From assembly GCA_002842215.1 (NCBI GenBank), contig PHCC01000039.1:1-35231 (forward strand): a DNA stretch of 35,231 nt. The letters are read 5' to 3'. Position numbers and translations under genes: made by a program. This stretch comes from Betaproteobacteria bacterium HGW-Betaproteobacteria-9. GTDB lineage: Bacteria > Pseudomonadota > Gammaproteobacteria > Burkholderiales > Burkholderiaceae_C. Shown here one piece after another: positions 17,311 through 26,730 of the stretch. The notes beneath the pieces are model-generated. The model worked only from the letters and a program-made list of their open reading frames with translations. It had not been told where the DNA came from and did not search any database. Within the stretch, counting starts at the first letter, position 1. Every line of letters starts with the position of its first letter.

Positions 17311-18540
17311 TCAAGCCTTGGCCACGGCGTCGGCCGCCGGCGCCGACTGGGTCGGTGGCTGGCTGCGCTGGGCAGGAATCTTGCCGGCCTTGACGTCGTC
17401 GTACCAGAGTTCGTGGTGTTCCTTGGCCCAGGCTTCGTCCACATAACCGGTGCGCATGGCGCCGTACGCGCCCTTCATGCCGACCGTGCCCATGTAGATG
17501 TGGCCCATGATCAGCGCCATCGTGATCAGCGCGCCGACGATGTGCAGCATGTGCGCGATCTGCATGTCGCCGCGCAAGTACAACATGCCGGGCACCAGCT
17601 TGTCGAGGAACAGGCCGGAACCCACCACCACGAGGCCGGGGATGGTCACGCCCCACCAGAACAGGCCTTTTTCGCCGGCGTTGAAACGGTGCGAAGGCAC
17701 TTCCTTGTCGCCCAGCATGCCGCCCAGTTTGGACAGCCACACGAAGTCGGCAGCGCTGGCGATGTTGTCCTTGATGAAGGCCACGACCACGATCAGCAGC
17801 GAGACGGCAAACAGCGGGCCCATGAAGTTGTGCGCGTTCTTCAGTGCGAAGGTGAGCCAGCCGAACAGCGTGGTGCCGATCACCGGCAGGATGAAGAACT
17901 TGCCGAAGGCCATCACGATGCCCGAGATGCCCAGCACCACGAAGGCGATGGCGTTCGACCAGTGGGCCGCGCGCTCAAAGGGCGTGAAGCGTTCGATCTT
18001 GCGTCCGGTGTCCTTCAGGTGCCCGCCCAGCGGACCCTTGGTCATGTAGAAGATGGCGAGCGCCAGCACCACGATGAACAGCAGCGCTCCGCCGTAAGGG
18101 ATCAGCCAGTCGTTGCGCACCTGGCGCCAGGCTTCACCGGCGGTGGTCAGGCGCGAACCCGGGTACTGCACAAAGGGCTGGATCAGGTTGCCAGCTTCGG
18201 GCGCCTGGCTCACCGGCAGGCTGCTGTAGCCGGTGACGCCCTTGCCCACATCGCGCCACATGGGCGCGTTGTTGCCGGGCTGCACCTGGCGGCGCTGCGC
18301 GTTGGTCTGGTTGGCGTAGTCCGGGTCCTTGCTCGCGTCGGGCGCGATCTCGAAGATGTTGGCGCTCTGGATGCCGCCCACGGCAGCGGGCGCGGATTGG
18401 GCGGCGGGTGGTGCCGGATCGTCGGGCACGGGTGGGTTCGGGGCGGTCTGGGCGCTGGCCCAGCTGGTGCCGAGCGCCAGCAGGGCGGCGACGCCCCAGC
18501 CACGCCAGGCTGCGGGGTTCAGGATCGGGTGCCGGTTCAT
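17311..18540 (-). CDS. fdhC: Formate dehydrogenase cytochrome b (gamma) subunit
   Basis: Inner-membrane di-haem cytochrome b that takes electrons from the Fe-S subunit and reduces quinone. The 409-residue product has a signal-like N-terminus (WGVAALLALGTSWASA), a Pro/Ala-rich periplasmic extension to about 140, and then five hydrophobic segments. Histidines suited to haem binding occur in FERAAHWSNA, LKNAHNFMG, AHMLHIVGA and MGHIYMG. The long N-terminal extension is typical of the FdhC type found in Shewanella- and Comamonas-like operons rather than E. coli FdnI. ATG 18540 has AAGGGA upstream; the frame is open further upstream, overlapping the lipoprotein gene, but lacks homology. Confidence 0.92.
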   Translation of the reverse strand: MNRHPILNPAAWRGWGVAALLALGTSWASAQTAPNPPVPDDPAPPAAQSAPAAVGGIQSANIFEIAPDASKDPDYANQTNAQRRQVQPGNNAPMWRDVGKGVTGYSSLPVSQAPEAGNLIQPFVQYPGSRLTTAGEAWRQVRNDWLIPYGGALLFIVVLALAIFYMTKGPLGGHLKDTGRKIERFTPFERAAHWSNAIAFVVLGISGIVMAFGKFFILPVIGTTLFGWLTFALKNAHNFMGPLFAVSLLIVVVAFIKDNIASAADFVWLSKLGGMLGDKEVPSHRFNAGEKGLFWWGVTIPGLVVVGSGLFLDKLVPGMLYLRGDMQIAHMLHIVGALITMALIMGHIYMGTVGMKGAYGAMRTGYVDEAWAKEHHELWYDDVKAGKIPAQRSQPPTQSAPAADAVAKA

Positions 18541-18550
18541 GGCTGTCCCT

Positions 18551-18805
18551 TCAAGGCTTGGCGCCCATGCGGGTGTAGTCGTTCTGGCCGTACTGGGCAC
18601 GGGCCTTGAGCTGCTGTTCCCAGCTGCCCTTGTCGCCGGCCTTCCAGCCGGCCTGGGCGTACTGGCTGCCGCCCACGCCCTGGAAGGGCGCATCGTCCTG
18701 TTTGACGCCACCGCCGGTCATGTCCTGCGGCTGCTCGCCACAAGCCGCCAGCCCCAGCACTGCCGTCAAGCTCAGCAGACGGATCATCGTGGTGGTTTTG
18801 ATCAT
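18551..18805 (-). CDS. Small lipoprotein of the fdh operon
   Basis: The 84-residue product has a type II signal peptide with the lipobox LGLAAC (cysteine at residue 22). A short hydrophilic mature part follows (GEQPQDMTGGGVKQDD, then GGSQYAQAGWKAGDKGSWEQ). I do not know a named family. Its ATG overlaps the stop of the Fe-S subunit gene by four bases (ATGA) and it lies 10 bases before the cytochrome subunit gene, so it is translated as part of the operon. A role in assembling or anchoring the periplasmic enzyme is a guess from position. A second ATG at codon 7 would also leave a workable signal peptide. Confidence 0.8.
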   Translation of the reverse strand: MIKTTTMIRLLSLTAVLGLAACGEQPQDMTGGGVKQDDAPFQGVGGSQYAQAGWKAGDKGSWEQQLKARAQYGQNDYTRMGAKP

Positions 18806-19404
18806 GACTTTTTCTCCTGAGCCGTGCCGTAGGCGGTGCCCCAGCCCCAGACTTCGGCGCCCTTGCCGCGGCGCAGCACCCGGGTGCGAAAGATGTCGGC
18901 CACCACGTCGCCGTCGCCGGCGATCAAGGCCTTGGTCGAACACATCTCGGCGCAGGCCGGCAGCTTGCCTTCGGCCAAGCGGTTGCGGCCGTATTTTTCG
19001 AACTCGTCCTGGCTGCCGTGCTCTTCCGGGCCGCCGGCGCAGAAGGTGCACTTATCCATCTTGCCGCGCACGCCAAACGTGCCTTCGGATGGAAACTGCG
19101 GTGCGCCAAACGGGCAGGCGTACGAGCAGTAGCCACAACCGATGCAGACGTCCTTGTCGTGCAGCACCACACCTTCGTCGGTGCGGTAAAAGCAGTTGAC
19201 CGGGCAGACCGCCATGCAGGGTGCGTCGCTGCAGTGCATGCAGGCCACCGAGATGGATTTTTCGCCCGGCACGCCGTCGTTGAGGGTGACCACGCGGCGG
19301 CGGTTCACGCCCCAGGGCACCTCGTGTTCGTTCTTGCAGGCCGTGACGCAACCGTTGCACTCGATGCAACGCTCGGCGTCACAGATGAATTTCATTCTTG
19401 CCAT
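18802..19404 (-). CDS. fdhB: Formate dehydrogenase Fe-S (beta) subunit
   Basis: Carries electrons from the catalytic subunit to the cytochrome through four [4Fe-4S] clusters. The 200-residue product has the four cysteine groups: CIECNGCVTACK near 13-24, CMHCSDAPCMAVCP, CIGCGYCSYACP, and CTFC with the later CAEMC. It is shorter than E. coli FdnH and lacks a C-terminal transmembrane helix, as in the FdhB of Shewanella-type enzymes. It lacks its own signal and is probably exported with the Tat-signal catalytic subunit. AAGGAG precedes the ATG. The gene lies 9 bases after fdhA and overlaps the lipoprotein start. Confidence 0.95.
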   Translation of the reverse strand: MARMKFICDAERCIECNGCVTACKNEHEVPWGVNRRRVVTLNDGVPGEKSISVACMHCSDAPCMAVCPVNCFYRTDEGVVLHDKDVCIGCGYCSYACPFGAPQFPSEGTFGVRGKMDKCTFCAGGPEEHGSQDEFEKYGRNRLAEGKLPACAEMCSTKALIAGDGDVVADIFRTRVLRRGKGAEVWGWGTAYGTAQEKKS

Positions 19405-19413
19405 GGTGTCTCC

Positions 19414-22380
19414 TTATGCCCGCTCTACGTTGCAGACCGTGGTCTTGGTCTCTTGCATCATCGTGACGATGTCGTAACCGTAGGTGGTGGCGGTGTTGAC
19501 GGCTTCGCCGCGCACCACCGGCATCGCCCCTTCGGGGTAATACGGCTTCATGTCTTCACCCTGCCAGCGTCCCGAGAAGTGGAACGGCAGGAACACCGTG
19601 TCGGGCCCCACGCGATCCGTCACGAGCGCCTGCACATTGATGCGGGCACCGGTGGGGGAGATCACCCAGACGCGCTCGCCGTTGCGGATGCCGCGCTCGC
19701 TCGCAGCGGCCGGATTGATCTCGACGAACATCTCCTGCTGCAGCTCGGCCAGCCAGGGGTTGGAGCGGGTTTCCTCGCCGCCACCCTCGTATTCGACCAG
19801 GCGCCCGCTGGTCATGATCAGCGGGAATTTTTCGTAAACCTTGTCGTCCACGTTCTTCTGCTGCAGCGACTTGTAGAGCACCGGCAGGCGCCAGCGGGTT
19901 TTCTGGTCGTCGTGGCTGGGGTACTTGGCCACGAGGTCCGGGCGGGTGCCGTAGATGGGCTCGCGGTGCTGCGGAATCGCATCGGGGAAGTTCCACACCA
20001 CGGCACGCGCCTTGGCGTTGCCGAACGGGTGGCAGCCGTGCGCCATGGTCACGCGCTGGATGCCGCCCGAGAGGTCGGTCTTCCAGTTCTTGCCTTCGGC
20101 CGCGGTCTTTTCAGCCTCGGTCAGGTCGTCCCACCAGCCCAGTTTCTTCAGCAACACATGGTCGAACTCGGGGTAACCGGTGGTGATCTCGGCGCCCACC
20201 GAGTGCGAGCCGTCTTCGGCCAGCAGGCTCACGCCTTCGCGCTCAACGCCGAAGTTCGCGCGGAAGTTGCCGCCGCCTTCCATGACGTGCTTGGAGGTGT
20301 CGTACAGGTTGGGCGAACCCGGGTGCTTGATCGCAGCGGTGCCGTAACACGGCCAGGGCAGACCGAAGTAGTCACCGCTCATGTCGTAGCCGGTTTCCTT
20401 GTCGACCACTTTGCCTTTGCACTTGAGGGACTTCACATCAAACGCGCCCATGTTGCGCATGTGCGCTTTCAGGCGCTCCGGGCTCTGGCCGGTGTAGCCG
20501 ATGGTCCAGACCGAGGCGTTGATTTCGCGCAGGATGTCTTCGGGCACGGGCTCGTCCAGGCCCTTGACCTTCTGCATCTTGTAGTTCTTCGACAGCTCGG
20601 CGCCAAAGCCCAGTTTCTCGGCGAACTGGTGCATGATCATGTGATCGCTGCGGCTCTCCCAGAGGGGTTCGATCACCTGTTCGCGCCACTGGATCGAGCG
20701 GTTGGACGCCGTGCACGAGCCACTGGTTTCGAACTGCGTGGCCGCCGGCAGCAGGTACACCGCGCGGTTGGGGTTGAGGTCTTCGGGCTTGCCGGGCATG
20801 GCCGCCATCGACGCGGTGGCCGACGGATACGGGTCCACCACCACCAGCAGATCCAGCTTGTCCATCGCGCGCTTCATCTCCAGACCCCGCGTCTGCGAGT
20901 TGGGCGCATGGCCCCAGAAGAAGATGCCACGCAGGTTCGAGCCCTGGTCGATCAGCTCGTTGTTTTCCATCACGCCGTCGATCCAGCGCGAGACGGTGAT
21001 GCCGGGCTTTTCCATCATGCCTTCGGCGTACTTGGCCTTGATCCAGTCGTACTCCACGCCCCAGACCTTGGCGAAGTGTTTCCACGAGCCGGCGGCCAGA
21101 CCGTAATAACCCGGCAGCGAATCGGGGTTGGGGCCGACGTCGGTCGCGCCCTGCACGTTGTCGTGGCCGCGGAAGATGTTGGTGCCGCCGCCACTCTTGC
21201 CCACGTTGCCCAGCGCCAGTTGCAGGATGCACGACGCACGCACCATGGCGTTGCCGATGGAGTGCTGCGTCTGGCCCATGCACCAGACGATGGTGGCCGG
21301 CTTGGCCTCGGCCAGCATCTTGGCGACCTTGAACATCTGGTCTTCCTTGACGCCGCAGGCCTCTTCGACCTTGTCCGGCGTCCACTTGGCCAGAACGTCT
21401 TCACGCACCTTGTCCATGCCGTAGACGCGGTCGTTGACGTACTGCTTGTCTTCCCAGCCGTTCTTGAAGATGTGGTGCAGCAGACCGAACAGGAAGGGAA
21501 TGTCGGTGCCGGAGCGGATGCGCACGTACTCGTCGGCCTTGGCCGCGGTGCGCGTGAAGCGCGGATCGACCACGATCATCTTGCAGCCATTTTCCTTGGC
21601 GTGCAGCATGTGCAGCATGGAAACCGGGTGCGCTTCCGCGGCGTTGGAGCCGATGTACAACGCGCACTGGCTGTTCTGCATGTCGTTGTACGAGTTGGTC
21701 ATGGCCCCGTAACCCCAGGTGTTCGCGACGCCGGCCACCGTGGTGGAGTGGCAGATGCGCGCCTGGTGGTCGCAGTTGTTGGTGCCCCAGAAACTCACGA
21801 ACTTGCGCAGCAGGTACGACTGCTCGTTGTTGTGCTTGGAGGAGCCGACGAAATACACCGAATCGGGGCCGCTGGCCTCGCGCAGCTCTTTCATCTTGGC
21901 GGTGATCTCGTCCAGCGCGGTGTCCCAGCTGATGCGCTGGTACTTGCCGTTGACCAGCTTCATCGGATAGCGCAGACGGTACTCGCCGTGGCCGTGTTCG
22001 CGCAGGGCAGCACCCTTGGCGCAGTGGGCGCCGAGGTTGATGGGGGAGTCGAACACCGGCTCCTGGCGCACCCAGACGCCGTTTTCCACGATGGCGTCGG
22101 TCGCGCAGCCCACCGAGCAGTGGGTGCAGACGGTGCGCTTGACTTCGATCTTGCCGGTGCCGTCGGTGGAGCCACCTTCGGCGGCCTTGGCCTTTTTCAC
22201 CAGCGTGAGCTGCGTGGCCGCCAGACCTACGCCGACACCGAGGCCGGAACGGCGCAGAAAGCCGCGGCGGTCCATGGTGGGCAGCGCGGCCGACAGGCCC
22301 CGCTGCAGGCTGTGGACGAACGAGGTTTGTGCACGGGTGCCATGAGCGCCCGGCGTGGAGGATTTTTTGGTCAGCAACAT
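19414..22380 (-). CDS. fdhA: Formate dehydrogenase catalytic (alpha) subunit, Cys form
   Basis: Periplasmic molybdo- or tungsto-bis-MGD enzyme that oxidises formate to CO2. The 988-residue product has a Tat signal (DRRGFLRRSG at 37-46 with a hydrophobic stretch to about 67). A [4Fe-4S] site uses C85, C88, C92 and C120. The metal ligand is C210 in DHQARICHSTTVAG, where E. coli FdnG has selenocysteine; the conserved histidine follows it. The C-terminal dinucleotide-binding domain includes LVEYEGGGEETRSNPWLAEL. ATG 22380 has a strong AGGAG; a second ATG at codon 36, next to the twin arginines, lacks one. It follows the small Tat gene by 17 bases. Confidence 0.96.
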   Translation of the reverse strand: MLLTKKSSTPGAHGTRAQTSFVHSLQRGLSAALPTMDRRGFLRRSGLGVGVGLAATQLTLVKKAKAAEGGSTDGTGKIEVKRTVCTHCSVGCATDAIVENGVWVRQEPVFDSPINLGAHCAKGAALREHGHGEYRLRYPMKLVNGKYQRISWDTALDEITAKMKELREASGPDSVYFVGSSKHNNEQSYLLRKFVSFWGTNNCDHQARICHSTTVAGVANTWGYGAMTNSYNDMQNSQCALYIGSNAAEAHPVSMLHMLHAKENGCKMIVVDPRFTRTAAKADEYVRIRSGTDIPFLFGLLHHIFKNGWEDKQYVNDRVYGMDKVREDVLAKWTPDKVEEACGVKEDQMFKVAKMLAEAKPATIVWCMGQTQHSIGNAMVRASCILQLALGNVGKSGGGTNIFRGHDNVQGATDVGPNPDSLPGYYGLAAGSWKHFAKVWGVEYDWIKAKYAEGMMEKPGITVSRWIDGVMENNELIDQGSNLRGIFFWGHAPNSQTRGLEMKRAMDKLDLLVVVDPYPSATASMAAMPGKPEDLNPNRAVYLLPAATQFETSGSCTASNRSIQWREQVIEPLWESRSDHMIMHQFAEKLGFGAELSKNYKMQKVKGLDEPVPEDILREINASVWTIGYTGQSPERLKAHMRNMGAFDVKSLKCKGKVVDKETGYDMSGDYFGLPWPCYGTAAIKHPGSPNLYDTSKHVMEGGGNFRANFGVEREGVSLLAEDGSHSVGAEITTGYPEFDHVLLKKLGWWDDLTEAEKTAAEGKNWKTDLSGGIQRVTMAHGCHPFGNAKARAVVWNFPDAIPQHREPIYGTRPDLVAKYPSHDDQKTRWRLPVLYKSLQQKNVDDKVYEKFPLIMTSGRLVEYEGGGEETRSNPWLAELQQEMFVEINPAAASERGIRNGERVWVISPTGARINVQALVTDRVGPDTVFLPFHFSGRWQGEDMKPYYPEGAMPVVRGEAVNTATTYGYDIVTMMQETKTTVCNVERA

Positions 22381-22397
22381 GGGGTTCTCCTGCTGGC

Positions 22398-22625
22398 TCA
22401 GATCTGGGTGGTCTTGTAGTACTGCTTGACGTGAGCCGACAAGCTGTAACCACCGCCCTTTTCGGGCGCTGGCCGGGCCGCAACCTCGGCCGGTTCTTCG
22501 GTGTGCACGCGGGGCAGCAGGGTGGCAGCCGCCGCCAGGGCCCCCACGGTGGAAGCGCCGGCGAACAGCCGGCGGCGGTTCAGGCGGGTGCGGCCTTCAC
22601 TGGCCTCGGGAAGGGGCTTGCTCAT
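22398..22625 (-). CDS. Small Tat-signal protein of formate dehydrogenase operons
   Basis: The 75-residue product has a twin-arginine motif (NRRRLFAGAS, about 16-25), a short hydrophobic stretch, and a mature tail of about 35 residues ending GGGYSLSAHVKQYYKTTQI. This matches the small formate dehydrogenase region Tat-target proteins (TIGR02811-type), which nearly always precede fdhA of this enzyme class. Their function is unsettled; an assembly or export role is assumed. It is the first gene of the operon, with GGAGA about 8 bases before the ATG. An upstream in-frame ATG at 22727 lacks support. Confidence 0.88.
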   Translation of the reverse strand: MSKPLPEASEGRTRLNRRRLFAGASTVGALAAAATLLPRVHTEEPAEVAARPAPEKGGGYSLSAHVKQYYKTTQI

Positions 22626-22748
22626 GCGTGTCTCCTGGTTGATCGAAAGCCCTCTGGGATGTGCTCGGACACCCCTTGTGGACTTTTTGCATAGGTGGAA
22701 TCTAACGCGCGCACCGTCACAGTGCAATAGTGATATGACACCGTAAAA

Positions 22749-22762
22749 GTGGGTTTACCCGC
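22749..22762. promoter_or_regulatory. Imperfect GCGGG-N4-CCCGC inverted repeat (site 1)
   Basis: GTGGG-TTTA-CCCGC matches the other two sites except at one base of the left arm. It lies about 50-60 bases downstream of the predicted fdh transcription start, inside the leader. Confidence 0.4.
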
Positions 22763-22820
22763 CTTCGGGTCATCGCTTGGCTTGCGGCATTGCAGCATGA
22801 AGCAGCGCTCGCGATTTGAT

Positions 22821-22836
22821 AGCCAAAAGCGTGCCA
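22821..22836 (-). promoter_or_regulatory. Sigma-54 promoter of the formate dehydrogenase operon
   Basis: On the - strand TGGCACG-CTTT-TGGCT has a perfect -24 element and a -12 GC dinucleotide at the required spacing of ten bases from GG; the only core deviation is TGGC for TTGC. The predicted start is near 22811, giving a leader of about 185 bases before the first gene. A divergent gene for an NtrC-family activator with an intact GAFTGA motif makes this reading strong. Confidence 0.78.
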
Positions 22837-22871
22837 TCAGCGTTCACTTATGGAACGACGCCATGCCCTTG

Positions 22872-22885
22872 GCGGGGCACCCCGC
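22872..22885. promoter_or_regulatory. GCGGG-N4-CCCGC inverted repeat (site 2)
   Basis: GCGGG-GCAC-CCCGC is a perfect inverted repeat centred about 43 bases upstream of the -24 element of the fdh sigma-54 promoter. It shares both arms exactly with site 3. It is a candidate activator-binding site. Confidence 0.55.
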
Positions 22886-22936
22886 GCCAGCGCCTGTCAC
22901 CATGGGGCTGACTTGCCTGTAGGTGCTTCGTGAAAC

Positions 22937-22950
22937 GCGGGATAACCCGC
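22937..22950. promoter_or_regulatory. GCGGG-N4-CCCGC inverted repeat (site 3)
   Basis: GCGGG-ATAA-CCCGC is perfect and lies about 130 bases upstream of the predicted fdh start, a common enhancer distance. Two perfect copies of a ten-base-specified motif within 79 bases are unlikely by chance. Confidence 0.55.
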
Positions 22951-22986
22951 ATGTCTTTGGTGACCTCGAACGGCGCGGCGCGCCAG

Positions 22987-23017
22987 GTTGTCGCCACCCT
23001 TTGCGACAACTTGTCGC
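22987..23017. promoter_or_regulatory. GCGACAA/TTGTCGC palindrome cluster
   Basis: Three alternating half-sites: GTTGTCGC (22987-22994), GCGACAA (23003-23009) and TTGTCGC (23011-23017). The last two form a perfect 15-base palindrome around C23010; the first two form a perfect inverted repeat with an 8-base spacer. The cluster lies about 100 bases upstream of the response regulator and about 185 upstream of the fdh start, so it could serve either side. Confidence 0.55.
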
Positions 23018-23118
23018 GATGAAACCGTCAGCGCCAGCAACCCAGCCCGCTGCCGCGGTGTTGGATTGCGGTCAATACCCCAGTGAATTTGTAAACTTCA
23101 TCCGTAGAATGCGGGCCG

Positions 23119-24504
<1,386 letters not shown>

Positions 24505-24582
24505 AGACACCCCCGCCGCGCTTCGCGCGACCCCCTCAAGGGGGCAACCCGATGCGGCCCGGCGAAGCCGGTTCCGCCGGGT
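24505..24582 (+). repeat. Triple-hairpin intergenic repeat, copy G
   Basis: Starts right after the response regulator stop. First stem CGCGC-TTC-GCGCG, second CCCCCT-CA-AGGGGG, third CCGGC-GAA-GCCGG followed by TTCCGCC. It fills most of the gap between the response regulator and its partner kinase, two genes expected to be co-expressed. Confidence 0.8.
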
Positions 24583-24619
24583 TCGTGGATGGGGCACTTC
24601 GCACCGGAGTTGTGCCGTC

Positions 24620-26719
24620 ATGATCCGCTACAAACCCCGCTGGCTCGCCACCTCGGTGCGCAACAAGCTGCTGGCCATGGCGTTGCTGCCGCTGCTGGTG
24701 GTGTTTCCGCTGCTGGTGCTGGCCATTGCGGTGTGGAGCAACATCACCTACGACCGCCTGCTCATCACCAAGGTGCGCAGCGACCTGGCCGTGGCGCGTG
24801 GCTACTTCGATCAGGTGCTGATCGAGGTCGGCAGTGGCACGCGCGGCATGGCGGGATCGCAGCGGTTGCTGAGCGCCATGCGGCCGCCGGAGACCGTCCA
24901 CCAGGCTCAGACCGATGCGGCGTTGCACGAGCGCCTGAACGAGGCCCGGCGAGAGCTCGGGCTGGACTTCCTGCTGCTCTACAGCATCGACGGACAGCCG
25001 CTCGGCAGCGCCGAAGGCAACGGCCCGCATGCTGCCCTGCCGATGGAGCTCCAGCGCCTGGTTCCCGAGGCCACGTTGGGCCCCGGATCGCGCTCGGCCC
25101 GTCTGGTACGGCTGGACACCCTGGCCATCGCCCAGATGGCGCCCCAGCTGCTGCCGCGCCTGCACATCCCGCTGGTGCCCACCCGCAACGCGGCACCCGA
25201 CGCGCGCACCACCGAAGACCGCGCCATGGTCGTGATCTCGCTGCAACCGGTGCGCGACACGGCGGGGCGCACCACCGCCCTGCTCGCGGGCGGTTTACTG
25301 CTTAACCAGAACCTCGACTTCATCGACCACATCAACCGCATCGTCTATCCCGACGGCGCTTTGCCCTTCGGCAGCGAAGGCACGGCCACGCTGTTCCTCA
25401 ACGACGTGCGCATCACCACCAACGTGCGCCTGTTCCAGGACCAGCGCGCCATCGGCACCCGCGTCTCGCAGACCGTGCGCGACCGCGTGCTGGGACAGGG
25501 TCAGACCTGGCTGGACCGCGCCTTTGTGGTCAACGACTGGTACGTGTCGGCCTACGACCCGCTGGTCGACGCCACCGGGCAGCGCATCGGCATGCTCTAC
25601 GTGGGCTACCTCGAAGCACCGTTCCGTCTCGTTCGCCTGGCCATGATCGGCGTGATGGGGCTGATCTTTCTGGGCGTGATGGCAGTGTCGGCCTGGTTCT
25701 CGGTGCGCTGGGCGCGCAGCATCTTCAAGCCCGTGCAACAGATGAACCTCACCATGCAGCGCGTGGAAGACGGCGAGAACCGGGCCCGCGTCGGTGCCCT
25801 GGGCGCGCGCGACGAACTCGGCGCCCTGGCCGGCCACCTCGACCAACTGCTCGACGTGATCGACGACAAGACGCACGCGCTGCAACGCTGGGGCGAAGAA
25901 CTCGACGGCAAGGTGGCCGAACGCACGCGCGAACTGGAGGCGAGCAACGCCTCGCTGCAGCTGGCGCAGCAGCAGCTGGTGAAGAGCGAAAAGCTCGCCG
26001 CCATCGGCCAGCTCACCGCCAGCATCGCGCACGAGATCAACAACCCGATCGCGGTGATGCAGGGCAATCTCGACCTGATGCGCGACACGCTGGGCGACCA
26101 CGCGCAGCCGGTGAAGGCCGAACTCAAGCTGCTCGACGAACAGGTCGAACGCATGCGCCTGATCGTCACGCAGCTGCTGCAATACGCCCGCCCCACCGAA
26201 TACGCGGGCTACGTGGAAACGCTGGACCTCAACCGAACGGTGGACGACAGCCTGGTGCTGGTGGCGCACCTGCTGGCTCAGACGCGCATCACGGTGCAGC
26301 GCTCGTTGCAGGCCACGCAGCGCGTGGGCTTCAACCGCCAGGAACTGCAGCAGGTCATCATCAACCTGCTGATCAACGCTATCCAGGTCATGCCGGAAGG
26401 CGGCACGCTGAGTCTGTCCACGCAGGACTGGGCCGACGAACACGGCGCGCGTGGTGCGCTGCTGCAGGTGCAGGACTCAGGGCCCGGCCTGGCACCCGGC
26501 GTGGCCGAGCGTCTGTTCCGCCCCTTCTTCACGACCAAGAACGATGGCAACGGACTGGGCCTGTGGATCAGCCTGGGCCTGGTGGAGCGCTATGGCGGCG
26601 GCATCGGCGCCGCCAACCGCGACGACGGCCACAGCGGCGCCGTGTTCAGCGTGCGGCTGCTGACCGAGCCGCAGGCGCCGGCGGCGGTGAACACACGGGA
26701 CGGACGGCCCGGCGGATGA
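24620..26719 (+). CDS. Membrane sensor histidine kinase
   Basis: Partner kinase of the upstream response regulator. The 699-residue product has a transmembrane helix at about 16-40, a periplasmic sensory region of nearly 300 residues whose last part looks like a Cache domain (FVVNDWYVSAYDPLVDATG), a second helix at about 337-360, HAMP and a coiled coil. The HisKA box has phosphoacceptor H471 (SIAHEINNP). The HATPase part has NLLINAI, DSGPGLAPG and GNGLGLWIS. ATG 24620 is chosen because TM1 follows it; the upstream frame reads through repeat G. The signal is unknown; formate or an envelope redox cue is a reasonable guess from the neighbourhood. It converges on the ExoD-family gene. Confidence 0.93.
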   Translation: MIRYKPRWLATSVRNKLLAMALLPLLVVFPLLVLAIAVWSNITYDRLLITKVRSDLAVARGYFDQVLIEVGSGTRGMAGSQRLLSAMRPPETVHQAQTDAALHERLNEARRELGLDFLLLYSIDGQPLGSAEGNGPHAALPMELQRLVPEATLGPGSRSARLVRLDTLAIAQMAPQLLPRLHIPLVPTRNAAPDARTTEDRAMVVISLQPVRDTAGRTTALLAGGLLLNQNLDFIDHINRIVYPDGALPFGSEGTATLFLNDVRITTNVRLFQDQRAIGTRVSQTVRDRVLGQGQTWLDRAFVVNDWYVSAYDPLVDATGQRIGMLYVGYLEAPFRLVRLAMIGVMGLIFLGVMAVSAWFSVRWARSIFKPVQQMNLTMQRVEDGENRARVGALGARDELGALAGHLDQLLDVIDDKTHALQRWGEELDGKVAERTRELEASNASLQLAQQQLVKSEKLAAIGQLTASIAHEINNPIAVMQGNLDLMRDTLGDHAQPVKAELKLLDEQVERMRLIVTQLLQYARPTEYAGYVETLDLNRTVDDSLVLVAHLLAQTRITVQRSLQATQRVGFNRQELQQVIINLLINAIQVMPEGGTLSLSTQDWADEHGARGALLQVQDSGPGLAPGVAERLFRPFFTTKNDGNGLGLWISLGLVERYGGGIGAANRDDGHSGAVFSVRLLTEPQAPAAVNTRDGRPGG

Positions 26720-26730
26720 GCCCGGCGCGG

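Larger units (their letters stand above)
22626..23118. promoter_or_regulatory. Divergent control region between fdh operon and its two-component system
   Basis: This 493-base gene-free stretch separates the - strand fdh operon from the + strand response regulator. It contains a sigma-54 promoter for fdh, three inverted repeats of the form GCGGG-N4-CCCGC (one with a mismatch), and a second palindrome type GCGACAA-C-TTGTCGC. It is noticeably more AT-rich near 22660-22750 than the genes. I see no convincing promoter for the response regulator; a weak TTGCGG with 17-base spacing to TTGTAA lies near 23066-23094. Confidence 0.75.

Noticed and set aside
19018..22419. 1133-codon open frame on the + strand opposite fdhA
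   Set aside because: Antisense to a highly conserved catalytic subunit gene; composition is dominated by His, Val, Gly and Ala, and no domain is recognisable. Codon bias explains the lack of stops.
22777..22799. Possible + strand sigma-54 promoter (TGGCTTGCGGCATTGC) toward the response regulator
   Set aside because: The GG and GC are eleven bases apart instead of ten and the -24 element is poor.
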